Source of the DNA: Codonopsis lanceolata
Taxonomy: Eukaryota; Streptophyta; Magnoliopsida; Asterales; Campanulaceae
Assembly (NCBI GenBank): GCA_013146195.2
Contig: CM028377.1
Span: 66,065,501 to 66,129,500 of the forward strand
DNA length: 64,000 nt
Reading direction: 5' to 3'
Shown: in pieces, positions 32,580 to 46,033 of the stretch
Layout of the letters: each line of letters opens with the position of its first letter
Numbering within the stretch: position 1 is the stretch's first letter
Notes under the pieces: generated by a model
Seen by the model: the letters and a program-made list of their open reading frames with translations, nothing else
What the model was told of the DNA's origin: nothing
The model's database searches: none
Made by a program: the position numbers and the translations under genes

Positions 32580-32894
32580 CAGGGCCGGCCCTGGGTTTCG
32601 AGAGGCCCATGGCAAAAAAAAAAAGGGGGGGCCCTTTATAACAAGAATTTAACCCAAAATCTACCAAGTATATACAATTCACAGACTAAAATAATTGACA
32701 ACCTAGGATTCGAACCTATAATCTCTACCTTAAATCATGTGCTTCTTAACCACTGGGTGAAACCAATCAATTGTTAATGTTTTTGACATTATAATATATA
32801 TACTAAATATAAGGTAGTACCCAAACATTTGGGGCCCTAAAAATTGGAGGCCCATGGCGGTAGCCCCTCTTGCCACCCCCCAGGGCCGGCCCTG
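32580..32894. mobile_element. 315-bp hAT-like MITE
   Basis: Begins CAGGGCCGGCCCTGGG and ends in its inverse; longer inverted similarity includes GGCCCATGGC on both sides. Flanked by a perfect 8-bp target duplication ATCCTAAG (32572-32579, 32895-32902), as expected for hAT. Non-coding. Confidence 0.88.
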
Positions 32895-33240
32895 ATCCTA
32901 AGCACATGGACAACCGTTTGATCAAATCCAACCACAAATATAACACATCTCATTAAAAATTAATAAAGTAATTTATTTGATATTTATTTTATTCAAAACC
33001 AATAACATCATTCTAAATATGGCACAAACTCCAACATTTTTACCTATTTCATCATCTTTATTTTTAAAATTGCTTTCAGAGCCCAAATGAGGTAACTAAG
33101 TTTTTATTTATAGATAAAAATGTACTTTTTTATAAAAAATAAAAAAATATTTTTTAACACCAAAAAATATCAAAAAGAGGATAAAATCAAAAAGTGATTC
33201 ATGATTTGGTTTGATTTGAGTATTGGAGCATGGATAACGG

Positions 33241-33451
33241 TAGGGGTGTGCAGTATTTTTTTGGAACCGGACCGAACCAATAGAACCGGACCAAATCAAT
33301 CAAAATTGGACCGGACCAATACTTTGGTTTAGTCCTGGATCTGAATTTTCATAAAATTTGACATTTGGGTTGGTCCTGGTTCTCAAACTAAAAAAACACA
33401 GAACCGGACCGAACCAACTCAATATGTTATTTATTTATTTATTTTAGTATA

Positions 33452-33542
<91 letters not shown>

Positions 33543-33927
33543 TCCTAATACTTTATTTGTTCTACTTTTTAATTGATACTCTTTTATTATTTTGTTTCCA
33601 CCGATTTGTTATGCTATGAGTTTATGAGTTCGACATTTTTAATTGTTGATTGTACTTTTATCAAAGATTTTTTAATTTTTTTATGAAGTTTCAGTCTTAA
33701 AATTTTTATTATGTATTTGTATTAAACAGATAAAAAGTAAAAAATCATAGTATTGGTCCAGTCCTGGTTCTCATACATCTTTGATTAGTTCTGGACCAAA
33801 TCAATATTTTGGTTCTCATATATATTGGGTTGGTTCCGGTTCTAAATTTTTTGAGAACCAGACTATTGTCCGATTTCGGTTTTCTATTTTTTCTACAACC
33901 GACCAACTCGACTCAAGCTCACCCCTA
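33241..33927 (+). mobile_element. 687-bp non-autonomous hAT element, copy 1
   Basis: Terminal repeats TAGGGGTG...CACCCCTA with a perfect 8-bp target duplication GATAACGG (33233-33240, 33928-33935). Subterminal motifs of the type GGACCGGACCAA / TTGGTTCGGTCC are repeated many times. An (AT)n tract fills 33453-33538. A second copy lies inverted at 43759-44393. Confidence 0.9.
33453..33538. repeat. (AT)n microsatellite in hAT copy 1
   Basis: About 86 bp of AT; the same site in copy 2 is about half that length. Confidence 0.92.
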
Positions 33928-33935
33928 GATAACGG

Positions 33936-35094
33936 TGCATCTTTCCCAAATCATAGAGGATTCTTAGCTTAGAACAAAAGATAAAAAAAACAAATCTAAA
34001 TCTAATTTGATTTGCTTTTGATTTGTATCAATATATGATACAAATCAAAACCAAATCATATATATATATATATTTTAATTTTTATCCTCTTTTTGGCATT
34101 TTAGCAATTCAAAAAATAATTTTATTTTTAAATTTTTTCATAAAAAAAAATATATTTTTATTTATAAATAGAGACTTGTTTTTTTTTTTCATTTGGACAC
34201 CAAACTGATTTTCAAGATAAAGATGATGAGGTATTTAAAAGTGTTGGAGTTTGTGCCACTTTTGGAAGGATTTTCAATTTTGAATCAAATAAGTATCAAA
34301 TATATTAATTTATTGATTTTTAATTACATGTGTTCGATTTGATGTTTGATTTGATGTAGTTGTTGTTCATACTCTTAAATGTGATACTTAAATCAATCAA
34401 ATCAAATTTGATTTGAGTTTGATTCACCCTTGTATTTAATGATTTGCCAATAATTCTAGTCTATAGAGCAGTTAGGGCATCTGTAGTGGGTTTGATGAAA
34501 AGATTGATGAAAAAATAAAAAAGCTTTTGGAAAAAGGTTGGTGTGGATAAAAAGATAGGAGTAATAGGTTGAAAGTATGAACCGATTGGTCTCCATCAAC
34601 CGATTGAATTTTTTAGTTTTTTTTTTGTCCTTTTTTCTTTCTTGTTATCGTTTTGTATTTTTTTTATACAACCGTTGCACAACGCTACTTTTTGAATATA
34701 TTTTTTTTTTATTTTATGATTTCTCTTATAAATACATTTTTAACACAATTTTTTCATTACATTCAATCATACATTTTACCTCAAATTCTTTCTCATTTAA
34801 CTACCTAAAATTCTTCTTATCACCTCAAATTCGATACGACTTGATTGAGCATATTTGGGAACGCTTCGACGACGATAACAATAAAGATTAAGTTGTTTCG
34901 ATTAAATATTTCCTAGTAATATTATGTACTTTTAATTACGTTTGTTATGATTTTAATTTATATTCAATTTTGTTTAATAAAATCTATATTATTGCATCAA
35001 TATTATGTTGACATAATTATATTTTTAATATTTTTATGTTTTAAGATTATATATTTATTATTGAAAATAAAATTATTACTTTTAAATAAAAATT
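33936..35094. other. AT-rich region without recognised gene
   Basis: Includes an inverted pair of AAATCAAATTTGATTTG-like tracts around 33985-34060 and 34385-34430. No coding sequence. Confidence 0.45.
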
Positions 35095-35485
35095 ATGTTA
35101 CTTATCTTTCGTAAATTGATTATTTAACATGAAAATTATAATTATGGGGTCTACACAATATTATTTGTTAGTGCTCTTACTTTTTGAATACACGTACGAC
35201 AGTATATATGTTCAATTATTCGTTCATTTAACTATTCACTAGTAATTGTTTTTTGTTAAACAGGCATTTATAATATAGAAATTATAGCTTTTAAGGGTGT
35301 ATAGAAGTTTCAGATGTGGGAAATATACTGATATTTATATTGAATATGACATATATTTGTGTCGTATAGGTCAATCATATTCAGATTATATACATACAAA
35401 CAGATAGAAATATTATTTTTATTTACGCAAATACCCCAAACTTTCAAAAAAATTATGTATTAAACCTATAGGTTTTTTTCCAACT
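35095..35485 (+). repeat. Direct duplication, copy 1 (of 44629-45000)
   Basis: About 370 bp, including AATACACGTACGACAGTATA and TATAGAAATTATAGCTTTTA, recur in the same orientation at 44629-45000, just upstream of the ammonium transporter pseudogene. Confidence 0.85.
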
Positions 35486-38400
35486 TAAAAGTTACGCCCC
35501 TACCGATGAAATATCTCAAACTTTTAATTTCTACTATCACCTTTTTGGTCAAAAGTTACATCTAACACTCCTAAACTTCGATTTCGTCTCAAAGCCTTAA
35601 AATTTGATACAATCAAATTTTTGAAATGTGAATTAGGCATGCTTGTTCCTTCATAAATATATTTGTTTGTGATTCTAACACATACATGTACAAGTTTAAT
35701 ACTATCAGCTTCTGGCAGTAGCTGACATTCAGCAGATGCCAATTTCTCATCGGCCGCTACACCTACTGATGGATGACTATTAAATAAGATATATAAATCA
35801 ATTTTCATCATCAGCAGATGCATCAGTACATCAGCAGAAGCCTTATACCTTCCTGCTGACAGAATTATCAGCTGCTACTAGCTACCAGCTGATATCAATT
35901 AATGCCTCCAACAAACCAAAAGGCCTCAGTATCAGTAAAACTTCAATTTGAAAAAAATGTCAGTAGTTGTTATTTGTTGAATCAATCTATCAGCTCATAC
36001 ACCTGCTAATCACACCTACTGATCATTGCACAAAATTCAATGTTCATTTAATCCACCAGCTGGTGTGTTAAACAGTCGAGCTACAGAGTGTAAACCGATG
36101 AAGATCAGCAGCTAACATTCTTGCTGAATTCAAGCTGCTGAACTACTATCTGGAGAACCAACTGCTGAATGACCACCTGCTGATGGCCTATCTGCTAAAC
36201 CACCAGCTGTTGAATCACATTCCTGCAAAATAACCATTTGCTGAAACTGATGTTGAGATCAACCAAAAGACTAACCTGCTTGCACTTGATCCAGAAAAAC
36301 TTCAGCAGAGCAGATACAGACGCTGGCACAGTTCACCAACTGATAGTCTTTCAACTGAAGTTGAACTGATTCTGCAACTACTGAATCATTGAGTTGAATG
36401 ACTAATTACTGAAGCTTTTGTTGAACAAAATGGAATTATTACAAATGGTTATGCTGTTAGGATGTCAGCTAATCCCATCTCTAGAGAGTAAAGTTGCTAC
36501 TGATTTTCTTCATTCCTCATCATCTACATCTAATAGTTCTGATCAAAGACTCTCCTTCTGAGCCAACTCAATCTACTGAATCTGCCCCTTCACCTAAGAA
36601 AGCAGAAGATCTAAGTAGAAGAGCAATAGTTTTTTGAAGCTACTGATGTTGAAAAACTTCACCTTGCTAATGTGAAACTATCCTCAAGTGAGCCAAGGAA
36701 AGTAACTCTATTCAAAAATGGCTCTTGACCCAACTCAACCAAATTCAGGTATGAATTTTATCAAGATTCGTGTTCTAACAAAATTCTAATCATACATAAA
36801 TACATGCATTGTTAATCAGTTACACATGCTCTACACCGTTATAATTTGTTTGTGTAAATTGAATACCTATATATATATATATGTTATAAAATTGATGGAT
36901 CTTCATCTTCTGTCTAAATTTGTATCTACTGATCATATTTTCTCAAATTATTTTCCAAAGTATTTTCAAAAGCTAACATCAGCTAAATCATTTATTTATA
37001 AACTTTTTAAATTAGTCTGATATAAAATTGGTTCTTAAACAAACTTATTTGAAATAACAAACTGATGTTAAGATTATGCATCTTGTATATCTTGAAATGT
37101 TTTGTTGAATGATATTTGTTTTTAATAACAAAACATTTGATATATTATTTCTAAATGATTAAGGAAACACTCACTCTAGTAAGTGCCTAACTAGCTAATC
37201 TATATTGACTATTCCTATTGACCTTAGACTATACTGATAAAGATATAAGATGTATCAATATTCAGCATACATGATATATTAAGAATTATGTATCTATATC
37301 AATCTTAACTCGTGTTCTTTGAGATTGAGAATACTCCACATGTATTATCTCAGAGAATCTAATCAAATCAAGTTAGCTCAAAGATTTAAGATGGTCACTT
37401 TTTTAGTCAAAAGACCCAGCTTTCAAAACCTTCGGTTAAGAGTTTCAGCTGAAATTGAGTAAGATAATCAGTAGATTGTCTACACAGAACCAAATCTGTT
37501 AGATCTATCAGGTGTCCATTAACTGAAGATGCCGAAAAGAAGAAAAACTGAAGACAATAGTGGGATCTATAACAAAATCATCTATCAACATCTACCATAT
37601 ATAACCCACTATAGTTTTTAAAGGAAAATTGTTTTCAAAAGGAAGATCAGTATGATACATCATCAGCCACCCCACCGACTGATGCTTCACCAAGCTATAC
37701 GTAAGTCAAAAAAACATTCAGTCATGAGGAGATTTGGGAAATCAATGGAAAAATGATGATTACAACTGAAAAACCTCTCAAACCTTTGTAAGACCAGCCC
37801 ATCATTCTTGTCTTGATTATATATATTCAATCAATAATGGACAAGGTAAGCCTTCTATCAGACATAAAGAACCCATGTATGTCCTCTACTTATTATAAAA
37901 TGATTTTTTTTTGGCATTCTTGGGAAATTTCAAACTGATTTACTACACATGGGGATTTATTGGATTTATAAATTTGGTAAAATGTTTTACTAACTATCCC
38001 CATGAATGAATATGCTCATACAAAATCTTTTTAAATTCCTTGAATTTAAGGAGACATTTTCAGATTTTAAAATGAATAGTTCTATACCATACATCATCTT
38101 TAATTCTTATCAAAATGTTTTCACATCTCTCTATCTAAAGATTTGAATGAAAAACATATTCCTGAATTCACTCATTACTGAATCTAATGACATTCGTCTC
38201 TTTACTCAAAATAACTCATCATATCAAGATTGATTACATGCTTCATAACACATTTTATCTTAATCAATATTGTTATATTCATCTCCTTAAAACTTCATAA
38301 AAACTGATATTTGGATGTTAAGCTCTTATCTAGTTTATCTCAAGTATTTTAATCTCTTATACCATGATAAACTCAATTATTCAATCTATTCACTCATGGT

Positions 38401-39267
38401 AACTTTTTCTTGATAATAACTTAGATTCAAATTGATGGTAAATACTCTGAAAATTTGATTTCATGTCATATCTATCTTATCATCAATCGCAGTTTAACTC
38501 TTTGCTTCAAAAGAAGATTGTCACTTATTAATAACACTTTATATATGTGTTTCAATTGACAAGTTGATTAAGTGTCTTTCTTATCGTTTGCTTAAACTAC
38601 TGAATGTTCTTTGTTAAAATGTCAACCAAAATTCTACTCTTAGCAAGAGAATAATGAATGAGAATCTTGTGATTGGGCTTGTGTCCATTAAGGAGGAGAA
38701 TAATGGTTACATGAAAGATTCAGATATCAAAGGAAGAGAATGATGAATGCTGAGATTAAGGAGAAGAGAAATGATCAGATTCAGGAGGAGAATGAAGATG
38801 GAAAATGAATTCTCTTACATAGATAAAGGAGTCAAAGATTAGGGAGGAGCCACAATCAAGGATAAAGCTATACCTCATAATATAATGTTATATCCATATT
38901 GATTGCTGCATTTTTTTTTTTAACAAAACTTTACCTGCTTAAACATTTAGTTTAAATATATAGAGATCATTTCTTAAATTTCATGGACATGTTTTTTATC
39001 CATATCATCATGTATGGAATTTAAACACTTAGTTTAAATAACATACTAACATTTGATTATACTTATATCGTATGTTATTTAAATTATACCTTTTACTGTG
39101 TATTTTTCTTTAACTTTCTAGTGTTTTAATACTCAGTATTAGGAAACTATACTAAGGCTGCAAGTATATTTTACTCTGCTGATATATAAACTATATTTTT
39201 TCAAAGTATATTTAAAATATTAGTCTTCATGTATAGTAGTAATGGCCACAAGCAAATAGGAGGATAT
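35486..39267 (+). mobile_element. Degenerate interior of a Copia-like element
   Basis: No open gag or pol frame. The stretch 35700-36420 is unusually rich in CAGCTG/CTGCTGA motifs, and 38640-38850 is rich in GGAGAGAATGA-type purine tracts, as seen before the 3' LTR of SIRE-type elements. Boundaries at the left side are unknown. Confidence 0.35.
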
Positions 39268-40990
39268 TGTTGGGAATATTAACCTGATTAATTATTTAAA
39301 ACTATTATGTGTATATTCCTTTTTATATTGGATTTGTTTGTACACATTACTTAAATCTTAATAGATTGCATATAAACTTATTTGTTAGTAGACTACGTGC
39401 TAGACATTAGAAGACAACTTTATTTGGACTATTCAATAGCTGCAAGCAGGTAGCTGAAAGTTAGAAAGCAGGAAGCTGAAAGCTGAAGGCGGGAAGCTGA
39501 AAATTGCTGAAAGCAGGAAGGTGATGTCAGTGTAGCAACTAAAGGTACTATAGCAGCTGAAGATATTGTAGTTGTTGAAGTTATTGTAGCTGTGGCAAGG
39601 CAGCAAGAAGCTAAAAACAGGAAGCTGAAAGTTGCTGAAAGCAAGAAGGAAGCTGAAAGCTGAAGGCGGGAAGCTAAAAGTTGCTGAAAGCAGGAAGGTG
39701 ATATCATTGTAGCAACTAAAGGTACTATAGCAGCTGAAGATATTATAGTTGTTGAAGTTATTAATTGTAGCTGCGACAAGGTGCTGATGGTTACTGTAGC
39801 AACTAATGTCAGGACTTTTACTTTAGAGTAAAAGTGGAAAAAATGGCATAAGCCTTGAATTCAAGATCAACTTTACACGTGTCACTTAAAGGGAGTTTTT
39901 CTCTTTCCTTGTTTCTTTATTTTATAAAGTAAACTTACCTTTTTCCCACAGTGTTCAATAGAAGACTTTTTGTCATCACCTTAAATGCTCTGCAACTTAA
40001 TATATCAACTAGTCAACCAACCTCTTTAATATATCATGCTAGATATATCTACTCTCCTGATTTTATACAAGAAGATATATAACCACTCTCTTTATGAATG
40101 TATATTCTTATACTAGGTGATACCTTCCGTCTCTCAACCTCTTCAAAGATCTCGGTGCATTCAATTGAAAAGATCTGGTCATCATTTCTTTGATGAGATT
40201 CAAAATTTAACATTGGTCTCCAATGACTCCAAAGTCAAGACTTCTATTTAAAGACGCTGATGCAAGGATTGAAGACAAGAACTGGACCGAAACATTTCTC
40301 ATATCCATTCAACCAAATCTTTCTGAAATGTTCCAGTTCTTACAGAGGTTGATGCTATCATTCATCACTTAAATTCTATTCTTTCTTTGATTTGCTTCAA
40401 CCTAGGACTGGATACTCAATATATTCCTTCATTTCTTATTCATTTCTAGTTCTTGTTTAAGAAATCATTGTATTCTTCCTTACTTCTTCCTAATTATAAA
40501 AGAATACTTGATTGTTGCTTAATTATACTCCTCAAACACTGGTTTTTGTTGTATACATATCTGTTAGTGATCACTTAGAATTTCAATATATTTAGTGTAC
40601 TTCAAAATTCAAGTTTGACCAACTTGGTAGTTGATGTAGCAGTTTTAACACTGTGAAACACTTCAAATACTATGTTTTGCTACCTGTTATTTTTACTGTT
40701 CATACACTTGAGCAGCTTCTATCTACTTAAATGTTTAACAGTTACATTCCAAAATTATTTAAATAGTTGATATTATATATTGTACTTCAATTCAGTACAT
40801 ATACTTAAGTTATTAAAAGAAAACCAAATTAAACTGTTTTAAGCTGCTACCTGCAGCTGATTTTACATCAGCTGTTGAAAACTTATCTTTTTCGCTACAA
40901 CTTTTAAATGTTTTCAAAACAATCCTCAAAGTTTTTAAAATACTATTCACCCCCCCCTTTAGCCTTATTTCGTTGCCAACTGGACTTGCA
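39268..40990 (+). repeat. Probable 3' LTR of a SIRE-like Copia element
   Basis: A purine tract AAATAGGAGGATA is followed at 39268 by TGTTGGGAATATTAACC, a common LTR start. The block ends with ACTATTCACCCCCCCTTT near 40960 and TTGCA at about 40990. No matching 5' LTR is found in the window. Confidence 0.5.
39440..39790. repeat. Imperfect tandem duplication within the LTR
   Basis: Two units of about 180 bp sharing GCTGAAGGCGGGAAGCTGAA and GTAGCAACTAAAGGTACTAT. Nested shorter GGAAGCTGAAAG repeats. A 116-codon minus-strand frame across it is a product of the repeat. Confidence 0.8.
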
Positions 40991-41137
40991 GAGTTAAAAA
41001 TGGATAACTACTCACACATGTGAATGCGAGGGTGAATTTCAACTGTTAATTTTTTAAAGATAATTTAATCACAACTTATGAATAGTCCTAGTTAATAACC
41101 TAGCTGTTTTATAATATAGTATGTTTTTTGTTCTTAT

Positions 41138-41425
41138 CACTTCCGTCCCAAAATAAATGTCATTTTAGCAACAAAAAAATTGTCACAAAATAATTGTCGT
41201 TACGGGATTTCAAGAAATATTTCTCAATATTTTACCAAAACTATGCTTATTTACTATGCTCAAATTAAATATTATTAAAAATGGTGGTTGAGAGAAAAAA
41301 TAAAAATATTAGTGCAACTTAAACTACAATAAATGATCTTAAATAAGGATCGATCAACTTTTTTACTTCTTTTTAAATATGTGCACACATTGCTAAAACG
41401 ACTTTTATTTTAAGACTATGGTAGT
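41138..41425. mobile_element. Stowaway-like MITE (approximate ends)
   Basis: CACTTCCGTCCCAAAATAAA on the left pairs with TTTATTTTAAGACTATGGTA on the right. Confidence 0.55.
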
Positions 41426-41448
41426 ATTTACTACTTACATATATATTA

Positions 41449-41710
41449 CTCCCTCCGTTTTCAAATTATCATCTTTTTTTTTCCTTTTTCGTCCGTTTTA
41501 AAATAATTGTTCTCTCTCGAAACTTTCCCTTTTAGGAAAACACTTTTACCAGTTTACCCATATTTTTCTCAACCTACTTTAATTATGGCCACACGCTCAA
41601 TGGATATTAAAGAAAACTATACATTTCACCAATATATATAATATAGTCAATTATTTTTTCTTAAACGATGTACCCATTCAAAGAGTACGATAATTTGAAA
41701 AGGGAAGGAG
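41449..41710. mobile_element. 262-bp Stowaway MITE
   Basis: CTCCCTCCGTTTTCAAATTA and its inverse GATAATTTGAAAAGGGAAGG-AG, flanked by TA at 41447-41448 and 41711-41712, the Tc1/mariner target duplication. Confidence 0.85.
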
Positions 41711-42355
41711 TACATATTATAACAGATGAAATATTTTTGGCAAATACTTGTGTAAGACGAAATTACAGACATTTTTGTAAGACGGGTCCTCTTTATCCGA
41801 CTCACCTTGTGTTGATGGGTTGAGATGTAAGAGAATGGAGCTCCGTCTTACGAATTAAGATCCGTAAGACTGTCTTATAGGAAACCTACTCAATATTTTG
41901 TAAAGAGTAATGTTATATGAAATAAAAGTATACACTAAATGTGCATCGAAGCTCTTTAAATGAATACTTCCACGTCTTCGATAAATATTCCTACTTTCTT
42001 TTTTGATATGTCTTAAGTACTAATGTTTGTTTATACTTTCTATTTCGAGATATCTCAACTAATTTCTAAAGGCTTTTGGTATACAGGTTTTCTATCATTC
42101 TTTTCAATATACCATTTCATTTAATACTATCAACGTAAAGTTAAATAATTTATTACGTTTCTTAATACTTGTATTTTGTCAACTAGGAATATTTATCTGA
42201 GATGAAGAAAGTATCAATTATCATAGTTCCTCTCAAAATAAATAGCAATAAATTACCTGCAAATTTTTTTTGTGGTACGTTTTGTGTACTATGAATTACA
42301 TGTTTTATAGTTTTGAAAAACAAATGCACATCAAATTTTAATTTTTAAAAAAATA

Positions 42356-42580
42356 CTCCCTTCGTTTCTAAATAATTTTCATACTTTTGTTTTTGTGCGT
42401 TTCAAAATAATTGTTCTATTTCTAAACTTTCCTTTTTAGGTTTACCACTTTACTCTTTTTTTTTCATATTTTAATTATATCTACTTGTACAAAGATATTA
42501 AAGAAAACTACACATTACATCAATATTTATTTTTTTAAACGATATATCAGGTCAAATGGTTGATTATTTAGGAACGGAAG
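42356..42580. mobile_element. 225-bp Stowaway-like MITE
   Basis: CTCCCTTCGTTTCTAAATAA pairs with TTATTTAGGAACGGAAG, flanked by TA (42354-42355, 42581-42582). Confidence 0.75.
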
Positions 42581-42582
42581 TA

Positions 42583-43758
42583 GAAGAAATATTAATTTAA
42601 CTTTAAAAGGTTAAAACAAGACACTTATTTATGAACAAAAGAGTATTACTGTTGATTTTCTAAGGTATAACCTGTGGGTCTACAAAGACGTTATGGATAA
42701 ATCCAATGTTTTATAATTTTTGAAAGAAAAAAAATTAAACTAACCGAAGAGAGTCAAACTTTACGAGGTCGAATCTCATGGGGAGATTTAGAGGGTTAGT
42801 TGGGATAAAGGAATTCTATCTTTTCAAAAACAAAAAAAAAAATCTCCACGTTTCACATAAAGATCCTACGTTTAAAAAGTTTAATAATTAAGAGATATAA
42901 ATGAAGTATATTAATTTTATTGGAATTAATCATAATTATAATAATAATAAGCATAACTAATATGTTTACAACACATCTGGAAGGTAAAGATAAAACTTGA
43001 AAATTATATATATATATATTTTTTGACAATAAATTCTTTAAATTGAACATTTCAAAATAGAATAACAGCGAGGAGGTAATAATAATAACGCAAAGCATCA
43101 CTCATAAAGTACCTAAGTCGAAAGTATGAACAAATAAGAATAAAAATAAAAAAATTGTTTGCCCTTTGCCCTATACGAGATAGAATCGATGTTACAAAAA
43201 TAGCTTGGCAGACGTTAGGCGCTAGACCAGCGCTTAAACGAGGCCTAGAAATAAGACATAATATCTGGTTCTTAATAAAAAAAATTATTTTAACCTAATT
43301 ATTAAGCATTAATTTTTGAAATATATTAATAGTAAATATCACCTAATAATTCAAAAACAATAATTACATTATAATATCAAATTTTAAAAGTAAAATCAAC
43401 AATTTAATATCATTCTAAGGTTTAAAAAATTACAAAAATAGTCGATAGCTTAATTATTCATAGATTCGTTAACAAATCTATGAATAAAATTTTAAATTGA
43501 CATTTATTATTATTATTATTTTAAAATCCAAAATAACATTATTTTCAACTAAAATTTTAAAAGAATTAAAAGAAATATGCAAAATCAGCAATTGGCCACC
43601 TAAGACGCCTAGATTGCTTAGCCAATTTTTTCATCAATTTACTATTTTTTAGGCGCTTGGGTGGCGCCGCGCCCTTGTCAATTTTCAGAACAATGGATAG
43701 AATGTGACAAATAATCAAATATTGTCTTTACTATCTCACTTAACCCCAGCATCATAGG
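42583..43758. other. Repeat-derived region, no gene
   Basis: The interval 43195-43690 begins with GACGTTAGGCGCTAGACC and ends with TTAGGCGCTTGGGTGGCGCC, with several AGGCG/GACGCCTAG motifs, probably another non-autonomous element whose ends I cannot define. Confidence 0.4.
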
Positions 43759-44149
43759 CAGGGGTGAGCTTGATCCGGTTCGATTCAGTTTTTTGGAAAA
43801 AAAAAGAAAATCAGAACCAGACCAATAGTTTGGTTCTCAAAAAATTTAGAACCGGAACCAACTCAATATATATGAGAACCAAAACATTGGTTCGGTCCAG
43901 AACCAATCAAAGATGTATGAGAACCAGGACCGGACCAATACTATGATTTTTTAACTTTTTAACTGTTTAATACAAATACATAAGAAAAATTTTAAGACTG
44001 AAACTTCATTAAAAAATTAAAAAACCTTCGATAAAAGTACATTCAACAATTAAAAATGTCGAACTCATAAACTCATAGCATAACAAACCGGTGGAAACAA
44101 AATAATAAAAGAGTATCAATTAAAAAGTAGAACAAAGAAAGTATTATGA

Positions 44150-44203
<54 letters not shown>

Positions 44204-44393
44204 AAATAAATAAATAAAAAACATATTGGGTTGGTTCGGTCCGGTTCTGTGTTTTTTTAGTTCGAGAACCGGGACCAACCCAAATGTTAAATTTTATGAA
44301 AATTCAGATCCAGGACCAAACCAAAGTATTGGTCCGGTCCAGTTTTGATTGGTTTGGTTCGGTCCGATTCTGCAAAAATCCTGCACACCCCTA
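43759..44393 (-). mobile_element. 635-bp non-autonomous hAT element, copy 2 (inverted)
   Basis: Reverse complement of 33241-33927 over nearly its whole length. Ends CAGGGGTG...CACCCCTA; flanked by ATCATAGG (43751-43758) and ATCATAGA (44394-44401), a target duplication with one mismatch. The internal (AT)n tract is at about 44156-44201. Confidence 0.88.
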
Positions 44394-44628
44394 ATCATAG
44401 ATAGTAAATACACCTATGATTAATACATTTATGAAATACATACATATGAATAATTAAAAATGTATTTATGTTCACCGTACTCAAAATAAACCTAATTAAA
44501 AATATTTGTATTTTTTAGTTGAATCATATAATACACGTAAAAAACTTTAAACGTATCGTACTTAACATATAAAACTATAGTATATACATCGTTTTGATAT
44601 AAATTCATTACTTCAATGATTCAATTTA

Positions 44629-45000
44629 TGCTACTTATCTCTCATAAATTGATCATTTAACATGAAAATTATATTATTTGTTAGTGCTGGTACTTCTTGA
44701 ATACACGTATGACAATATATATTTTCAATTATTCGTTCATTTAACTATTCACTAGTAATTTTTTTTTTTGGATAAATAGGCATTTATAATATAGAAATTA
44801 TAGCTTTTAAGAGTGTATAGAAGTTTCGGATGAAGAAAATATAAGGATATTTATGTTGAATATGACCTATATTTGTCTCGTATAGGTCAATCATATTCAT
44901 ATTATATCCATACAAATATATAGAAATATTTTTTCTATTTACGCAAATACCCCAAACTTTGAAAAAAATTATGTATTAAACCTATAGGTTTTTTTTTCAG
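44629..45000 (+). repeat. Direct duplication, copy 2 (of 35095-35485)
   Basis: Same-orientation copy of the 35.1 kb segment, with small indels. Identity stops at the poly-T following CCTATAGG. Confidence 0.85.
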
Positions 45001-45240
45001 CTTATTATACTTGTTCCGTATATGAAACGAAAGGTGTGTGATAAAATTCATTAATCAATTAACAAAGCCGGCTGAGGAAAGCATTATATATGCACTTTAA
45101 AAAGACATTTAACGCAATAAACATACCGATCTATCTAGCTAGTTAACAAACTCAAGAAAAATCTCCAAAATCAAGTTTAAAATCTCTTAATTTTCTCAAT
45201 TGATTACAAGTAATCATCTTGTAATTACGTACTTTAGGCA

Positions 45241-45724
45241 ATGGAACTCCTACCTAACCTACAAGTCGACGAGGCGAGCCCTGAGTGGATGAACAAAGGG
45301 GACAATGCGTGGCAACTAATGGCTGCCACGCTCGTGGGGTTACAAAGCGTTCCGGGCCTTGTAATCCTCTATGGGGGCATGGTCAAGAAGAAATGGGCCA
45401 TAAAATCCGCGTTCATGGCCCTATACGCATTCGCAGCGGTTCTCATATGTTGGGTAGGATGGGGTTTTCGGATGTCGTTTGGTGACAAGCTTGTCGATTT
45501 TTGGGGTAGCCCTAAAGTGGCATTGGACCAAAAGTTCCTCCTACAACAAGCATTCATCGGCTACTTCCCGAATGCAACGATGGTGTTATTTCAGTTTGTG
45601 TTTGCCGCTATCACCGTGATATTGATAGGCGGAGCTGTTGGCCAAGCTCGGCGTAATCGATTTTGCCGGTGGGTTTGTTATTCATCTTTCTGCTGGTGTT
45701 GCTGGATTTACTGCAACTTTCTGG
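45241..45724 (+). pseudogene. AMT2-type ammonium transporter, truncated first exon
   Basis: Opens MELLPNLQVDEASPEWMNKG and continues DNAWQLMAATLVGLQSVPGL, MVKKKWAIKSAFMALYAFAA, VALDQ and FQFVFAAITVILIGGA: the first membrane segments of plant AMT2-type (MEP-like) ammonium transporters of the plasma membrane. At about 45641 about 40 codons are missing and the frame shifts. In another frame GVIDFAGGFVIHLSAGVAGF and TATFW follow, then a GTAAGG donor at 45725 at the usual exon-1 end. No second exon occurs in the following 18 kb. The deletion, the shift and the lost exon make it a pseudogene. Confidence 0.88.
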
Positions 45725-46033
45725 GTAAGGATGTTACCATTTATAATTTTTTTTCAAGTTACCTTAAGCCTTCTTCTGTTAGAACATTTTTTATATTGGG
45801 TGAATATTTTTGATACTGGGTGAGTTTTGTTCACAACCAACTTACTTAGCCCAACTTGCTTGAACTGGTTTCACTTTAAAGAAAATAGGAAAAAAAAAAA
45901 AAAAAGGGGAGAATTTCAAGTGGGTACAATTTTGAAAACATGTTTTCATATAGAACCATCAATTTTTTGGACATTTCATTTAACTATAAATTGCTTGCCA
46001 AATGACAAAAATGCCATTAATGAAGACAAAACT

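Noticed and set aside
33781..33972. Short coding frames in the hAT element
   Set aside because: They read the subterminal GGTTCGGTCC repeats; the inverted copy has no matching conserved protein.
39429..39779. 116-codon minus-strand frame
   Set aside because: Produced by an imperfect tandem duplication in the LTR; composition is low complexity.
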